This document shows, one piece after another, positions 41,972 through 50,119 of a stretch of DNA of 64,000 nt. Each line of letters starts with the position of its first letter. Position 1 is the first letter of the stretch. Both the position numbers and the translations under genes were made by a program. This DNA is from Williamsia muralis (GTDB lineage Bacteria > Actinomycetota > Actinomycetes > Mycobacteriales > Mycobacteriaceae). The notes beneath the pieces were generated by a model, which saw only the letters and a program-made list of their open reading frames with translations, was not told where the DNA came from and made no database searches. The stretch covers positions 620,001 through 684,000 of the forward strand of contig NZ_PEBD01000004.1 of assembly GCF_002735905.1 (NCBI RefSeq), written 5' to 3'.

Positions 41972-43774
41972 ATGATCAGCGGCGAGAGAAGGCGGAATCC
42001 GACGATGGCGCACCCGATCGGCTGGCGATCGCTGCTCAGTGGCGTCTCCGGCAAGCGTGCCGCAGTGGCCAAGTTGTCGCGTCGCGGCCGCATCGCCCGG
42101 GCTCACGCTGCCTCCTCACCTCTCGTCGGCGCGTCACGGGCGGTTCGGCGAATCGATGAGTTCCTGATCGGGGTGCCCGATCCCAGTCAAGACGGCCCGG
42201 CGAGCCGGCGGCATGTGGCCAATCGCTTCCTCATCCTCGCCGGTCTCGGTTTGGTCGCCAGCAACACCTTTGCGTCGATCGAGATGATCGTGATGGTGCG
42301 GCTGGTGATGACCGGCGGTGAGTTGAGTGTGTGGGGGATGGTCGACACGTCGAACGTTCCGGTGATCATCGCCTCCGTGGTCGGCGCTCTTCTCATCGGT
42401 GGGAGCCTGAGCGCCTACCTGGTGTATCCGCAGTTGATGTGGTTCACCAAGGCCGTCGCGGCCTCACCCGCCCGGCGACGATCGATCCAGATGATGCCGT
42501 TGCAGCAGGCAAGTGCGGCCATGGTCACGTGGACAACCGGGGCGGCGATCTACATACCCTTCGGGCTGGGCGGTACCGCAGTCGAGTTCGTGGTGTTCGG
42601 CTCTGCGTTCCTGATGGCGGGAACATCTGCCGGTTGTCTCACCTACCTTCTCGTCGAACGTGTTTCGCGACCGATCGTCGCCATCGCAATGCGTGATGGA
42701 GTTCTCGCCGGGTCGCTGCTGGGTGTCCGCGAACGGCTTCTCGCCGTGTGGATCGTGTTCTCCGCGGTGCCGTTGCTGGGCATCATCGCCATCAACGTGG
42801 GCCGCGCGACAGGTTGGTTGCCCGAGAATCGCTATGTGCTGGACGCCCCCACCATCGTGCTGGCGACGTTCTGCCTCCTCGGCGGAATACGCGCCACCTT
42901 CTTGGTGTCTCGGTCCATCACCGACCCGCTGCGTGAGATCCGCGTGGGTATGGAGGAGGTACAGGTGGCGCACACGTATCCCGTGCTCGACGTCTATGAC
43001 TCCTCCGAACTCGGCATCCTGCAGCAGGGATTCAACGACATGGTCAGCGGACTCGCCGAGCGCGAACAGATCCGCGAACTCTTCGAGCGACATGTGGGCG
43101 ACGGTGTCGCCAAGCTCGCCATGGAACGTGGCGACGGCTTCCACGGCGAGAACACCTTTGTCGGAGTCCTTTTCGTCGACATCCAGGGATCCACCCGACT
43201 CGCCGAACGCGAAGCCCCTGACACCGTGGCGGCCATCTTGAACAGCTTCTTCGCGATCGTCGCCGATGTCGTCGATCGGCACAGCGGCTTCATCAACAAG
43301 TTCGAGGGTGATGCGGCGCTGGCGATCTTCGGGGCGCCCAGCACCGTGGACGACCCGGCGGGAGCCGCGCTCGCGGCGGCGCGCGATCTGCATGCCGAAC
43401 TCGAAGTGCTGCGGCCACTGCGGTTTTCGATCGGCGTCTCGGCAGGTGTGGTGTTTGCCGGCAACATCGGCGCGACCACCCGATACGAATACACCGTGGT
43501 GGGAGACGCCGTCAACGAATCGGCACGGCTGTCCGAGGCCGCCAAATCGGTGCGTTCGCATGTGCTGGCCAGTGGTTCGGCGCTTGCGGCGTCGGAGGTC
43601 GAGTCCGGAGAGTGGCACTCGATCGGCTCGCTGGTGCTACGTGGTCGCGCCGAGCCCACCAAGCTGTACACCGTTGCCGTGGCGAAGGATTCGGAAGAGT
43701 GGAACCTACGAACGCTGGTCGAGGGCGCGCTGAAGATACCGGCGACGGTGTTGGGACTGCGTCCTCGACGATGA
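41972..43774 (+). CDS. Membrane adenylate cyclase (class III, HAMP domain)
   Basis: A 600-residue protein like the mycobacterial Rv1318c-Rv1320c cyclases: six hydrophobic segments (about residues 90-310), a HAMP linker (about 315-370; SRSITDPLREIRVGMEEVQ) and a class III cyclase domain (about 385-575). The first metal Asp is in LFVDIQGSTRLAER and the second in NKFEGDAALAIFG; TTRYEYTVVGDAVNESARL holds the transition-state residues. It should make cAMP at the membrane, which fits the CRP-like sites in this window. An internal ATG at 42005 is an alternative start. Confidence 0.9.
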   Translation: MISGERRRNPTMAHPIGWRSLLSGVSGKRAAVAKLSRRGRIARAHAASSPLVGASRAVRRIDEFLIGVPDPSQDGPASRRHVANRFLILAGLGLVASNTFASIEMIVMVRLVMTGGELSVWGMVDTSNVPVIIASVVGALLIGGSLSAYLVYPQLMWFTKAVAASPARRRSIQMMPLQQASAAMVTWTTGAAIYIPFGLGGTAVEFVVFGSAFLMAGTSAGCLTYLLVERVSRPIVAIAMRDGVLAGSLLGVRERLLAVWIVFSAVPLLGIIAINVGRATGWLPENRYVLDAPTIVLATFCLLGGIRATFLVSRSITDPLREIRVGMEEVQVAHTYPVLDVYDSSELGILQQGFNDMVSGLAEREQIRELFERHVGDGVAKLAMERGDGFHGENTFVGVLFVDIQGSTRLAEREAPDTVAAILNSFFAIVADVVDRHSGFINKFEGDAALAIFGAPSTVDDPAGAALAAARDLHAELEVLRPLRFSIGVSAGVVFAGNIGATTRYEYTVVGDAVNESARLSEAAKSVRSHVLASGSALAASEVESGEWHSIGSLVLRGRAEPTKLYTVAVAKDSEEWNLRTLVEGALKIPATVLGLRPRR

Positions 43775-43823
43775 GATGTTTCGAACGAACCGAGCGGGAC
43801 CCGAACGAAGGTAGGTTGTGAGC

Positions 43824-44711
43824 ATGAGCTGGAACACATCGGATATTCCTGACCAAACCGGACGGACATTCTTCATCACCGGAGCGAACAGCGGGCTCGG
43901 TGAGCAGAGCGCACTCGCGTTGGGCGCCGCGGGCGCGCAGGTGATCCTCGCCTGCCGCAACGTCGCCAAGGCGGAGCCGGTCGCCGCGCGGATCGGTGAC
44001 AACGCCACGATCACCCAACTCGACCTGGCGAGCCTGGACTCGGTCCGCGCATGCGCCGAGCGGACGGGATCGATCGACGTGCTGATCAACAACGCCGGTG
44101 TCATGGCAGTCCCGCAGGGGCGCACCGCAGATGGTTTCGAAATGCAGTTCGGCACAAATCATCTGGGGCACTTCGCGCTCACGGGTCTGCTCTTGCCCAA
44201 GGTGTCCGACCGGGTGGTGACGTTGTCATCGACCATGCACCAGATCGGCAAGATGAACCTCGAAGACCCCAACTACCGCCAGCGTCGGTACTCGCGGTGG
44301 CCCGCCTACGGTCAGTCCAAACTGGCCAACCTGCTGTTCGGGTATGAATTGGCCAAACGCCTCACCGCGGTGGGCTCGCACGTGAAATCAGTTCTGGCGC
44401 ACCCTGGTTACGCGTCCACGGAGTTGCAGTCGCACACCGAGTCGATCTGGGATCGCGTGATGGCGCTGGGTGGCTCGTACGTCGCCCAGTCCGCTGCCGA
44501 CGGCGCGCTTCCTCAGCTGTATGCAGCAACGTCACCGCAGGCGCGTTCGGGTGCCTTCTATGGTCCGACCCAGTTGGGCGGGATGCGCGGCGCACCCGGT
44601 CCCGCAAAGTCGAACAAGCGATCACACGACGAGCTGATGGCCGCCGGACTGTGGGACCTGTCCGAATCACTCACCGGGGTCGAGTACTCGTTCGAGCAGG
44701 TGTCGCGGTAG
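43824..44711 (+). CDS. Short-chain dehydrogenase/reductase (retinol-dehydrogenase-like)
   Basis: A 295-residue SDR with TGANSGLG cofactor motif, NNAG at about residue 83 and the active-site YGQSK. The long C-terminal part with GALPQLYAATSPQARSGAFYGP is typical of actinobacterial 'oxidoreductase' SDRs related to retinol and protochlorophyllide reductases. ATG 43824 is chosen since GAAGGTAGG is eight bases upstream; a GTG two codons earlier is possible. Substrate unknown. Confidence 0.88.
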   Translation: MSWNTSDIPDQTGRTFFITGANSGLGEQSALALGAAGAQVILACRNVAKAEPVAARIGDNATITQLDLASLDSVRACAERTGSIDVLINNAGVMAVPQGRTADGFEMQFGTNHLGHFALTGLLLPKVSDRVVTLSSTMHQIGKMNLEDPNYRQRRYSRWPAYGQSKLANLLFGYELAKRLTAVGSHVKSVLAHPGYASTELQSHTESIWDRVMALGGSYVAQSAADGALPQLYAATSPQARSGAFYGPTQLGGMRGAPGPAKSNKRSHDELMAAGLWDLSESLTGVEYSFEQVSR

Positions 44712-44717
44712 TCCGAC

Positions 44718-45347
44718 TCACAGCACTCCGCGCGGCCGGAACTGCACGCTGACGCGGGGTCCCACACCGGTGGTCTTGGGCACCGCGTGCTCCCAAGTGC
44801 GCTGGCAGCTGCCGCCCATGACGAGCAGGTCGCCGTGGCCGACGGTGAATTTCAACGACGCGCCGCCGCCGACCGGACGTAACAGGAGTGGCCGGGGTGA
44901 GCCGAGGGACACGATGGCGACCATCGTGTCTTCGGTCTTGCCCCGGCCGATCTTGTCTCCATGCCAGGCCACACTGTCGTTTCCGTCGCGGTACAGGCAG
45001 AGTCCGGCGGTGGCGAACCCTTCGGGTAGCTCGCGGCGGTAATGATGGCCGAGGGCGTCGCGACATCTGTCCAACAGGGGGTGCGGCAGTTGCGCATGTT
45101 CCCCGTAGTGGCACAGCAGACGGGGCACATCGAGTACCCGGTCGTACATCGTGCGTCGCTCGTCGCGCCACGGGACGTCGGCAGACAGGCGGTTGAACAG
45201 TTCGTCCGCGCCGACTATCCAGCCGGGCCGCAGATCCACCCAGGCGCCGTGTGTGAGCGGGCGCCTGACCACTGCGCTTCCCAGCTCCGACAGCACCGGG
45301 TCCGTGGATGCTTCCTCGAACAACGAGGCCTGGCGACCGGCATTCAT
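44718..45347 (-). CDS. AlkB-like 2-oxoglutarate/Fe(II) dioxygenase
   Basis: A 209-residue AlkB-family protein, expected to remove alkyl groups from N1-methyladenine or N3-methylcytosine in DNA or RNA. The iron ligands are His129 and Asp131 (WHGDKIG) and His187 (WEHAVPK), and the 2-oxoglutarate Arg is in RVSVQFR near residue 200. ATG 45347 is preferred; TATCCT lies nine bases upstream and could drive a leaderless transcript. An alternative ATG at 45374 overlaps the SOS-like box. Convergent with the SDR gene. Confidence 0.88.
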   Translation of the reverse strand: MNAGRQASLFEEASTDPVLSELGSAVVRRPLTHGAWVDLRPGWIVGADELFNRLSADVPWRDERRTMYDRVLDVPRLLCHYGEHAQLPHPLLDRCRDALGHHYRRELPEGFATAGLCLYRDGNDSVAWHGDKIGRGKTEDTMVAIVSLGSPRPLLLRPVGGGASLKFTVGHGDLLVMGGSCQRTWEHAVPKTTGVGPRVSVQFRPRGVL

Positions 45348-45366
45348 GAACCCAGGATAGCTCGCA

Positions 45367-45382
45367 TCGAACACGCGTGCGA
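45367..45382. promoter_or_regulatory. SOS-box-like site upstream of the AlkB-like gene
   Basis: TCGAACACGCGTGCGA matches TCGAAC-N4-GTTCGA with a single mismatch. It sits 20-35 bp upstream of ATG 45347, overlapping the likely promoter of this DNA-repair gene. LexA control is a reasonable but unproven inference. Confidence 0.45.
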
Positions 45383-45413
45383 ATGCAATCGGTGGCGAGA
45401 CTACGAAACGTTA

Positions 45414-45456
45414 GGTAAAGTATCTCTTTACCAACGACGGTTCGTCGCCGACGAAC
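45414..45456. promoter_or_regulatory. Two adjacent perfect inverted repeats upstream of the CorC-like operon
   Basis: GGTAAAG-TATCT-CTTTACC (45414-45432) is followed eight bases later by GTTCGTCG-C-CGACGAAC (45440-45456). Both are perfect. They lie in the divergent region between the AlkB-like gene and the CNNM/CBS operon, about 95-135 bp upstream of the latter, and may be operators. Confidence 0.5.
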
Positions 45457-45549
45457 GCGCCATCTGCCAGAAAGAGTCATGTCGAGCGCATCGCGCCCAT
45501 TCTTGTCCAGCATCACCAGCCAGCAATCGCGAGCGGGGTTGACCCGACG

Positions 45550-46905
45550 TTGATTGTCCTGACCATCGCTCTCGGTATCGGCGTTGTCCTCCTCATCACC
45601 GCGATGACCGGCTATTTCGTCGCCCAAGAGTTCGCATTCATGTCAGTTGACCGGTCGCGTCTCAAGGCCCGGGCCGAGGCAGGTGATGCCGGAGCCGCCC
45701 GCGCGCTCAAGGTCACAAGGCGCACGTCATTCATGTTGTCCGGGGCGCAGCTCGGGATCACCGTGACCGGCCTGCTGGTCGGCTATGTCGCCGAACCGCT
45801 CATCGGCCGGGGACTGGGCGAATTGCTCGGCGGAGTCGGCATCCCCACCGGCGTGGGCATCGCCGTCGGCGCCGTCATCGCGGTTGTGTTCTCGACCTTC
45901 GTCCAGATGCTCTTCGGCGAGCTGTTTCCGAAGAACCTCGCAATCGCGCGGCCCGAACCCGTCGCGCGCTGGCTGGCCCTGTCGACCACCATCTACCTCT
46001 CGCTCTTCGGTTGGTTGATCTGGTTGTTCGATCAGTCATCGAACCTGTTGCTGCGCGCCCTGCGCATCGAGCCGGTGCACGACGTGGAGCACTCGGCGAC
46101 CGCTCGCGATCTCGAGCACATCGTCGCCAGGTCTCGCGACGCCGGCGAGTTGCCCGCGGAACTCTCCGCGCTGCTCGACCGGATCCTCGACTTCCCCGAT
46201 CGCACCGCCGAACACGCGATGGTGCCGCGCGCCCGGGTGGACACCGTGCGTGCCGACACCCCGGTGACGCAGGTGCTGACAACCATGGGGAGTGGCCACA
46301 CGCGTTACCCCGTGGTCGGTACGACTTCCGATGATCTGCTGGGTGTGATCGACCTGCATGACCTGCTGTCGGCGCAGCCGGACGGTGCAGATGCTGCGTC
46401 CTGCATGCGCGAAGCGGTGATCGTACCCACCAGTCTTCCTCTGCCGCAGGTGGTCACGCGATTGGTGGGCGCATCGGCGGAGATGGCACTCGTGGTGGAC
46501 GAGTACGGCGGATTTGCCGGAGTCATCACCATCGAGGACATCGCCGAGGAACTGGTGGGCGACATCGCCGACGAACACGACGACGGTCGCCTCGCGATCA
46601 GCGGGTCGCGCGAGGACGGCTGGACGATCGCCGGGGATGTGCACCTCGACGAAGTGGAGCGACTGGTGGGACACCGGATTCCGGAAGGCGATGTCGAAAC
46701 GCTCTCGGGTCTGGTGGTTTCCAGGTTCGCCGACTTCCCCGCCGTGAACGACGTTGTTGCCATCCCACTTTCGCCCGACCCGGCCGACCTGGTCGACGAG
46801 TCGACCCCGGCCCCGCGAGTTCTGAAGGCACAGGTGCTGGCCGTCGACAACCGGGTCCCGTCATCGCTGCTGGTGACGATCAGCGGTTCGGAGATCCACT
46901 CATGA
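45550..46905 (+). CDS. HlyC/CorC (CNNM-CBS) family membrane protein
   Basis: A 451-residue protein with an N-terminal CNNM (DUF21) membrane domain of three to four helices (about 1-190), a CBS pair (about 215-335; VPRARVDTVRADTPVTQV, VVDEYGGFAGVITIEDIAEELVGDI) and a C-terminal CorC/HlyC domain (about 350-440). This group is implicated in Mg2+/Co2+ transport and membrane protection. The start appears to be TTG 45550 with GAGCGGGG upstream. The stop overlaps the next gene by 4 bp, so the two products probably work together. Confidence 0.9.
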   Translation: MIVLTIALGIGVVLLITAMTGYFVAQEFAFMSVDRSRLKARAEAGDAGAARALKVTRRTSFMLSGAQLGITVTGLLVGYVAEPLIGRGLGELLGGVGIPTGVGIAVGAVIAVVFSTFVQMLFGELFPKNLAIARPEPVARWLALSTTIYLSLFGWLIWLFDQSSNLLLRALRIEPVHDVEHSATARDLEHIVARSRDAGELPAELSALLDRILDFPDRTAEHAMVPRARVDTVRADTPVTQVLTTMGSGHTRYPVVGTTSDDLLGVIDLHDLLSAQPDGADAASCMREAVIVPTSLPLPQVVTRLVGASAEMALVVDEYGGFAGVITIEDIAEELVGDIADEHDDGRLAISGSREDGWTIAGDVHLDEVERLVGHRIPEGDVETLSGLVVSRFADFPAVNDVVAIPLSPDPADLVDESTPAPRVLKAQVLAVDNRVPSSLLVTISGSEIHS

Positions 46906-47915
46906 GTAGTCCATGGATTGTCCTGGCCATCACGGTGGCGTTGATCGCTGCCAGTGCCTTCTTCGTCGCCGTCGAGTTCGCGCTGATAGCCGCACGTCGT
47001 CATCGGCTCGAAGATGCCGCACCCGACAGCCGCGCGGCTCGCGCCGCACTGCGAAGTGCGTCCGAACTGTCGGTGTTGCTGGCGGGTTCGCAGTTGGGCA
47101 TCACCGTCTGCACCCTGGCCCTCGGTGCGGTCACCAAACCCGCTGTGCACCACTGGCTCACCCCACTGTTCGATGACTGGGGCGCGCCGTCATGGCTCGC
47201 GGACGTGGCCGGATTTGTGCTCGCCCTCATCATCGTCACCTTCCTGCACCTGGTTGTCGGTGAGATGGCACCGAAGTCATGGGCCATTGCACATCCCGAA
47301 CGGTCGGCGACGCTGCTCGCATTGCCGATGAGGGGTTTCATGGTGCTCACGCGGCCGATCTTGTTGGCGCTCAACCATATGGCGAACTGGTTCCTGGCCA
47401 AGGTGGGAGTCGAGCCGGTCGACGAGCTCGAGTCCGGGCAGGACTCGGCAACGCTACGGCACCTCGTCGAACACTCGGCGACGGTCGGCACGCTCGACGA
47501 GCGCTACCACGGCCAGTTGATGGCAGCTCTGCAGTTGGAGAGCGTGACGATCGGGGAGCTGCTGACACCGGGCATCGAACCGGTGAGTGTCCGAGCCGAT
47601 GCGACCGTGGCGCAGGTTCGCGAAGCCGCCGCCGGCAGTGGACATCTCCGAATCCTGATCAGGGGCCGCCACTCGGTGGACGGAATGGTCCACGTGCGCG
47701 ACACCATCGGGATGTCGCAGAGCAGTCCCGCACTGGACCTGATGCGCCCGGTGCTGACACTGCCCGGGGCGACTCCGGTCTACGAGGCGCTGCAGAGGGC
47801 CAAGTCCGAGAGCAACCACGTGATGGTGGTGGTCGACGACGACAGAGGTGAGCCGGGAATCATCACGGTGAACGATGTGCTGCTGCGGTTGCTGCCGGTC
47901 GGCGCCGACGTCTGA
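46902..47915 (+). CDS. HlyC/CorC (CNNM-CBS) family membrane protein, short form
   Basis: A 337-residue paralogue of the preceding protein with a CNNM membrane domain (about 1-180; FFVAVEFALIAARRHRLE, GSQLGITVCTLALGAVTKP) and a CBS pair (about 200-330) but without the C-terminal CorC/HlyC domain. A paired long and short gene is the normal actinobacterial arrangement for these transporters. Function in divalent-cation homeostasis is inferred from the family. Confidence 0.88.
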   Translation: MSSPWIVLAITVALIAASAFFVAVEFALIAARRHRLEDAAPDSRAARAALRSASELSVLLAGSQLGITVCTLALGAVTKPAVHHWLTPLFDDWGAPSWLADVAGFVLALIIVTFLHLVVGEMAPKSWAIAHPERSATLLALPMRGFMVLTRPILLALNHMANWFLAKVGVEPVDELESGQDSATLRHLVEHSATVGTLDERYHGQLMAALQLESVTIGELLTPGIEPVSVRADATVAQVREAAAGSGHLRILIRGRHSVDGMVHVRDTIGMSQSSPALDLMRPVLTLPGATPVYEALQRAKSESNHVMVVVDDDRGEPGIITVNDVLLRLLPVGADV

Positions 47916-47928
47916 CCCGGCGTTCGGC

Positions 47929-47968
47929 GTCTGCCCAGGCCTTCGGCTGTCTGCCCAGGCCTTCGGCC
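47929..47968. repeat. Two tandem copies of a 20-bp sequence
   Basis: GTCTGCCCAGGCCTTCGGC(t/c) occurs twice head-to-tail between the convergent CBS-protein and dapC genes, with one mismatch. Each unit can form a small GCC-TTC-GGC hairpin. Possibly a residual terminator or a slippage duplication. Confidence 0.8.
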
Positions 47969-47969
47969 G

Positions 47970-49157
47970 TCAGGACAGGGCGCGAAGACGCTCGGCTGCC
48001 TGTTCGATCACGACGTCCTCCTTGGCGAACGCGAACCGCACCAGATGGGTCCACTGCTCGGGGTGGTCGACGAACGCGCTGACCGGAACCGCGGCCACCC
48101 CGATACGAGCGGGCAGATCGCGGCAGAACTCCGTGCCGTCGTGGTAGCCGAGTGGCCGGGGGTCGGCGCAGACGAAATACGTGCCCTCGCTGCGGTGAAC
48201 GCCGAAGCCCACGTCCGTCAGCGCGGCGGAGATGAGGTCACGCTTACGCTGCAGTCCGGCCGACGATCGTCGGACCCATTCCATCTCCGTGCCCAGGGCG
48301 ACGGCGATGGCCGGCTGGAACGGACCGCTGCCGACAAAGCTCATGAACTGCTTGGCGGCTCGGGCAGCTGCGATCAACTCGGCCGGACCGCTGATCCACC
48401 CGACCTTCCAGCCGGTGACGTTGAAGGTCTTGCCTGCCGACGACACGCGCAGCGTGCGCTCCCGCATGCCCGGCAACGTGGCCAGCGGAGTGTGTACCCG
48501 CCCGTCGAACACCAGGTGCTCGTAGACCTCGTCGGTCAGTACCAGCACGTCGTTGTCGATGCAGACCTGGGCGATGGCCCTCAGATCCGCATCGGAAAGC
48601 ACTGTGCCGGTGGGGTTGTGCGGACTGTTGATCACCACCATGGCCGTCTCGGGGGTGACGGCCGCATGAAGCGCATCGTGGTCGAGTGCAAAACCCTCGC
48701 CGTCGGCGATCAGAGGTATGGTCACCCGCTCGGCACCGGCCATCGCTGTCGCGGCGGCGTAGGCGTCGTAATACGGCTCGATCATCACCACGCGCCGACC
48801 GGGCTCGACCAGCCCGATGATCGCTCCGGCGATCGCCTCGGTGGCGCCGACCGTGATCAGTATCTCGGTGGCCGGATCATACTGCAGGCCATAGTGATCG
48901 AGTTGGTGCTGGGCCACCGCCTCCCGCAGGGCCGGGATGCCTGGACCGGGCGGATACTGGTTCTGGCCGGTCGCGATGGCCTCTTGTGCCGCGGCGAGCA
49001 TCGCCGCCGGGCCGTCGGTGTCCGGGAATCCCTGACCGAGATTGATGGCATCGTGCTCGGCCGCCAGCTGCGACATCTCGGCGAAGATGGTGGACGAGAA
49101 CGGCTGTAGGCGCTTGACCGTCCGCATGCGGGCTGCCGGCTTCTTTTCGCTGGTCAT
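47970..49157 (-). CDS. dapC: PLP-dependent aminotransferase, probable N-succinyl-LL-diaminopimelate aminotransferase
   Basis: A 395-residue fold-type I aminotransferase. NSPHNPTGTVLS, LTDEVYEHLVF and the PLP lysine in SSAGKTFNVTGWKVGW are all present. It is the likely orthologue of M. tuberculosis Rv0858c (DapC), because the genes to its left in reading direction follow the same order as in that genome. It would act in lysine/meso-DAP biosynthesis. Some annotation schemes call this group methionine or glutamine aminotransferase. The start overlaps the stop of the ECF41-like gene (ATGA). Confidence 0.85.
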   Translation of the reverse strand: MTSEKKPAARMRTVKRLQPFSSTIFAEMSQLAAEHDAINLGQGFPDTDGPAAMLAAAQEAIATGQNQYPPGPGIPALREAVAQHQLDHYGLQYDPATEILITVGATEAIAGAIIGLVEPGRRVVMIEPYYDAYAAATAMAGAERVTIPLIADGEGFALDHDALHAAVTPETAMVVINSPHNPTGTVLSDADLRAIAQVCIDNDVLVLTDEVYEHLVFDGRVHTPLATLPGMRERTLRVSSAGKTFNVTGWKVGWISGPAELIAAARAAKQFMSFVGSGPFQPAIAVALGTEMEWVRRSSAGLQRKRDLISAALTDVGFGVHRSEGTYFVCADPRPLGYHDGTEFCRDLPARIGVAAVPVSAFVDHPEQWTHLVRFAFAKEDVVIEQAAERLRALS

Positions 49158-50011
49158 CGGAACAGTGGTGTCCCGGTGAGCTTGTCCGGATTCGACAGGT
49201 CGTACACCGCGACGATCTTGCCGCCGCTGACGGCCAGCGCCGTCACCCGCCGATGCAGCGGGCTCTGTTCCCGGATCCCGGCGTCGGTGAGCAGGCCCAT
49301 CTCGCCGTTGATGAGCACGGGCCGCGTGTGGCGGGTCATCTCGCTGCCGTACCGCGTCATCACGGTGGACAGCAGTCGCAGAACGGTGGCCGAGCCGACG
49401 ATCGGGCCGGTTGCCGACCTCGTGACCCCGTTGCTGTCGGCAAGGTACGTCAGATCCGGGTGAGCAAGTGCGGCAAGCGATTCCATGTCGCCCAGCGTCA
49501 GCGCGAGCACACCTTGCGCAACGACCTCGTTGTGGTCTTCGATGCTGTCGGGCTGCAGCGTGTCGGCCATCAGCCCGGCACCCTTGTCGGCGAGCCGGTT
49601 GACCTTGTCGGCCGAGATGGCCAGTGCGCCGGCGATCTGTCCGGCGTCTGTTCCGAAACAGTCCCGCAGCACGTACGAGATGCGGGTGGTGGGGGACAGT
49701 GATTCGAGGGCCACCATTGTGGCCAGGCGTGCGCCGTCGCCTGCCACGGCCGACGCCAGCGGGTCCTCGAACGAATCGGGTTCGAGGACAATGGGTTCGG
49801 GAAGCCACGGCCCGGTGTACGTCTGTTTGCGTACCGCAACCGCCTGCAGTGCCGCGAGGGCGGCCCGCACTGTGCGGACCAAGCGGTCTGCCGGGTCTGA
49901 GGTGGAACCGCCGTCGGCCGCTATGCCGAGGGCAGCGACAACACTGCCGGTGAGCCGATAGCCGACCGACAAAAGCTGCGGGTCACTCCGCTCGAACGTC
50001 GCAGTGGACAC
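49154..50011 (-). CDS. Divergent ECF41-type sigma-factor-like protein with SnoaL-like domain
   Basis: A 285-residue protein with the layout of ECF41/SigJ sigma factors: a sigma2-like segment, the signature YTGPWLPEP (about residue 65), a sigma4-like HTH (LSPTTRISYVLRDCFGTDAGQIAGALAIS, about 103-131) and a C-terminal SnoaL/NTF2-like domain. The sigma2 region is unusually poor: the EDAVQEAWLRW-type core is replaced by Ala/Gly/Asp-rich sequence. The DGGGK motif of the C-terminal domain appears as DSNGV. It may no longer work as a sigma factor. Begins at GTG and is coupled to dapC. Confidence 0.7.
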   Translation of the reverse strand: MSTATFERSDPQLLSVGYRLTGSVVAALGIAADGGSTSDPADRLVRTVRAALAALQAVAVRKQTYTGPWLPEPIVLEPDSFEDPLASAVAGDGARLATMVALESLSPTTRISYVLRDCFGTDAGQIAGALAISADKVNRLADKGAGLMADTLQPDSIEDHNEVVAQGVLALTLGDMESLAALAHPDLTYLADSNGVTRSATGPIVGSATVLRLLSTVMTRYGSEMTRHTRPVLINGEMGLLTDAGIREQSPLHRRVTALAVSGGKIVAVYDLSNPDKLTGTPLFR

Positions 50012-50119
50012 CTCGACAGCTTACAGTTTGCTGATCGTCAGATGCCCATTGCCGGTGGGTCCGCCGCCGCCGCGTCGTCGGTCGACGGACCCTCTGTCAG
50101 ATCGTCAGTCGAAAGATCG

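Noticed and set aside
45411-45432. IdeR/DtxR iron box (TTAGGT...)
   Set aside because: Only the left TTAGGT resembles the 19-bp IdeR consensus; the centre and right half do not.
48045-49109. Plus-strand 354-codon frame within dapC
   Set aside because: Pure shadow of the aminotransferase, rich in Arg/His/Gly, with no Shine-Dalgarno sequence.
49158-49808. In-frame 5' extension of dapC
   Set aside because: It would run through the ECF41-like gene in another frame; the aminotransferase domain starts right at ATG 49157.
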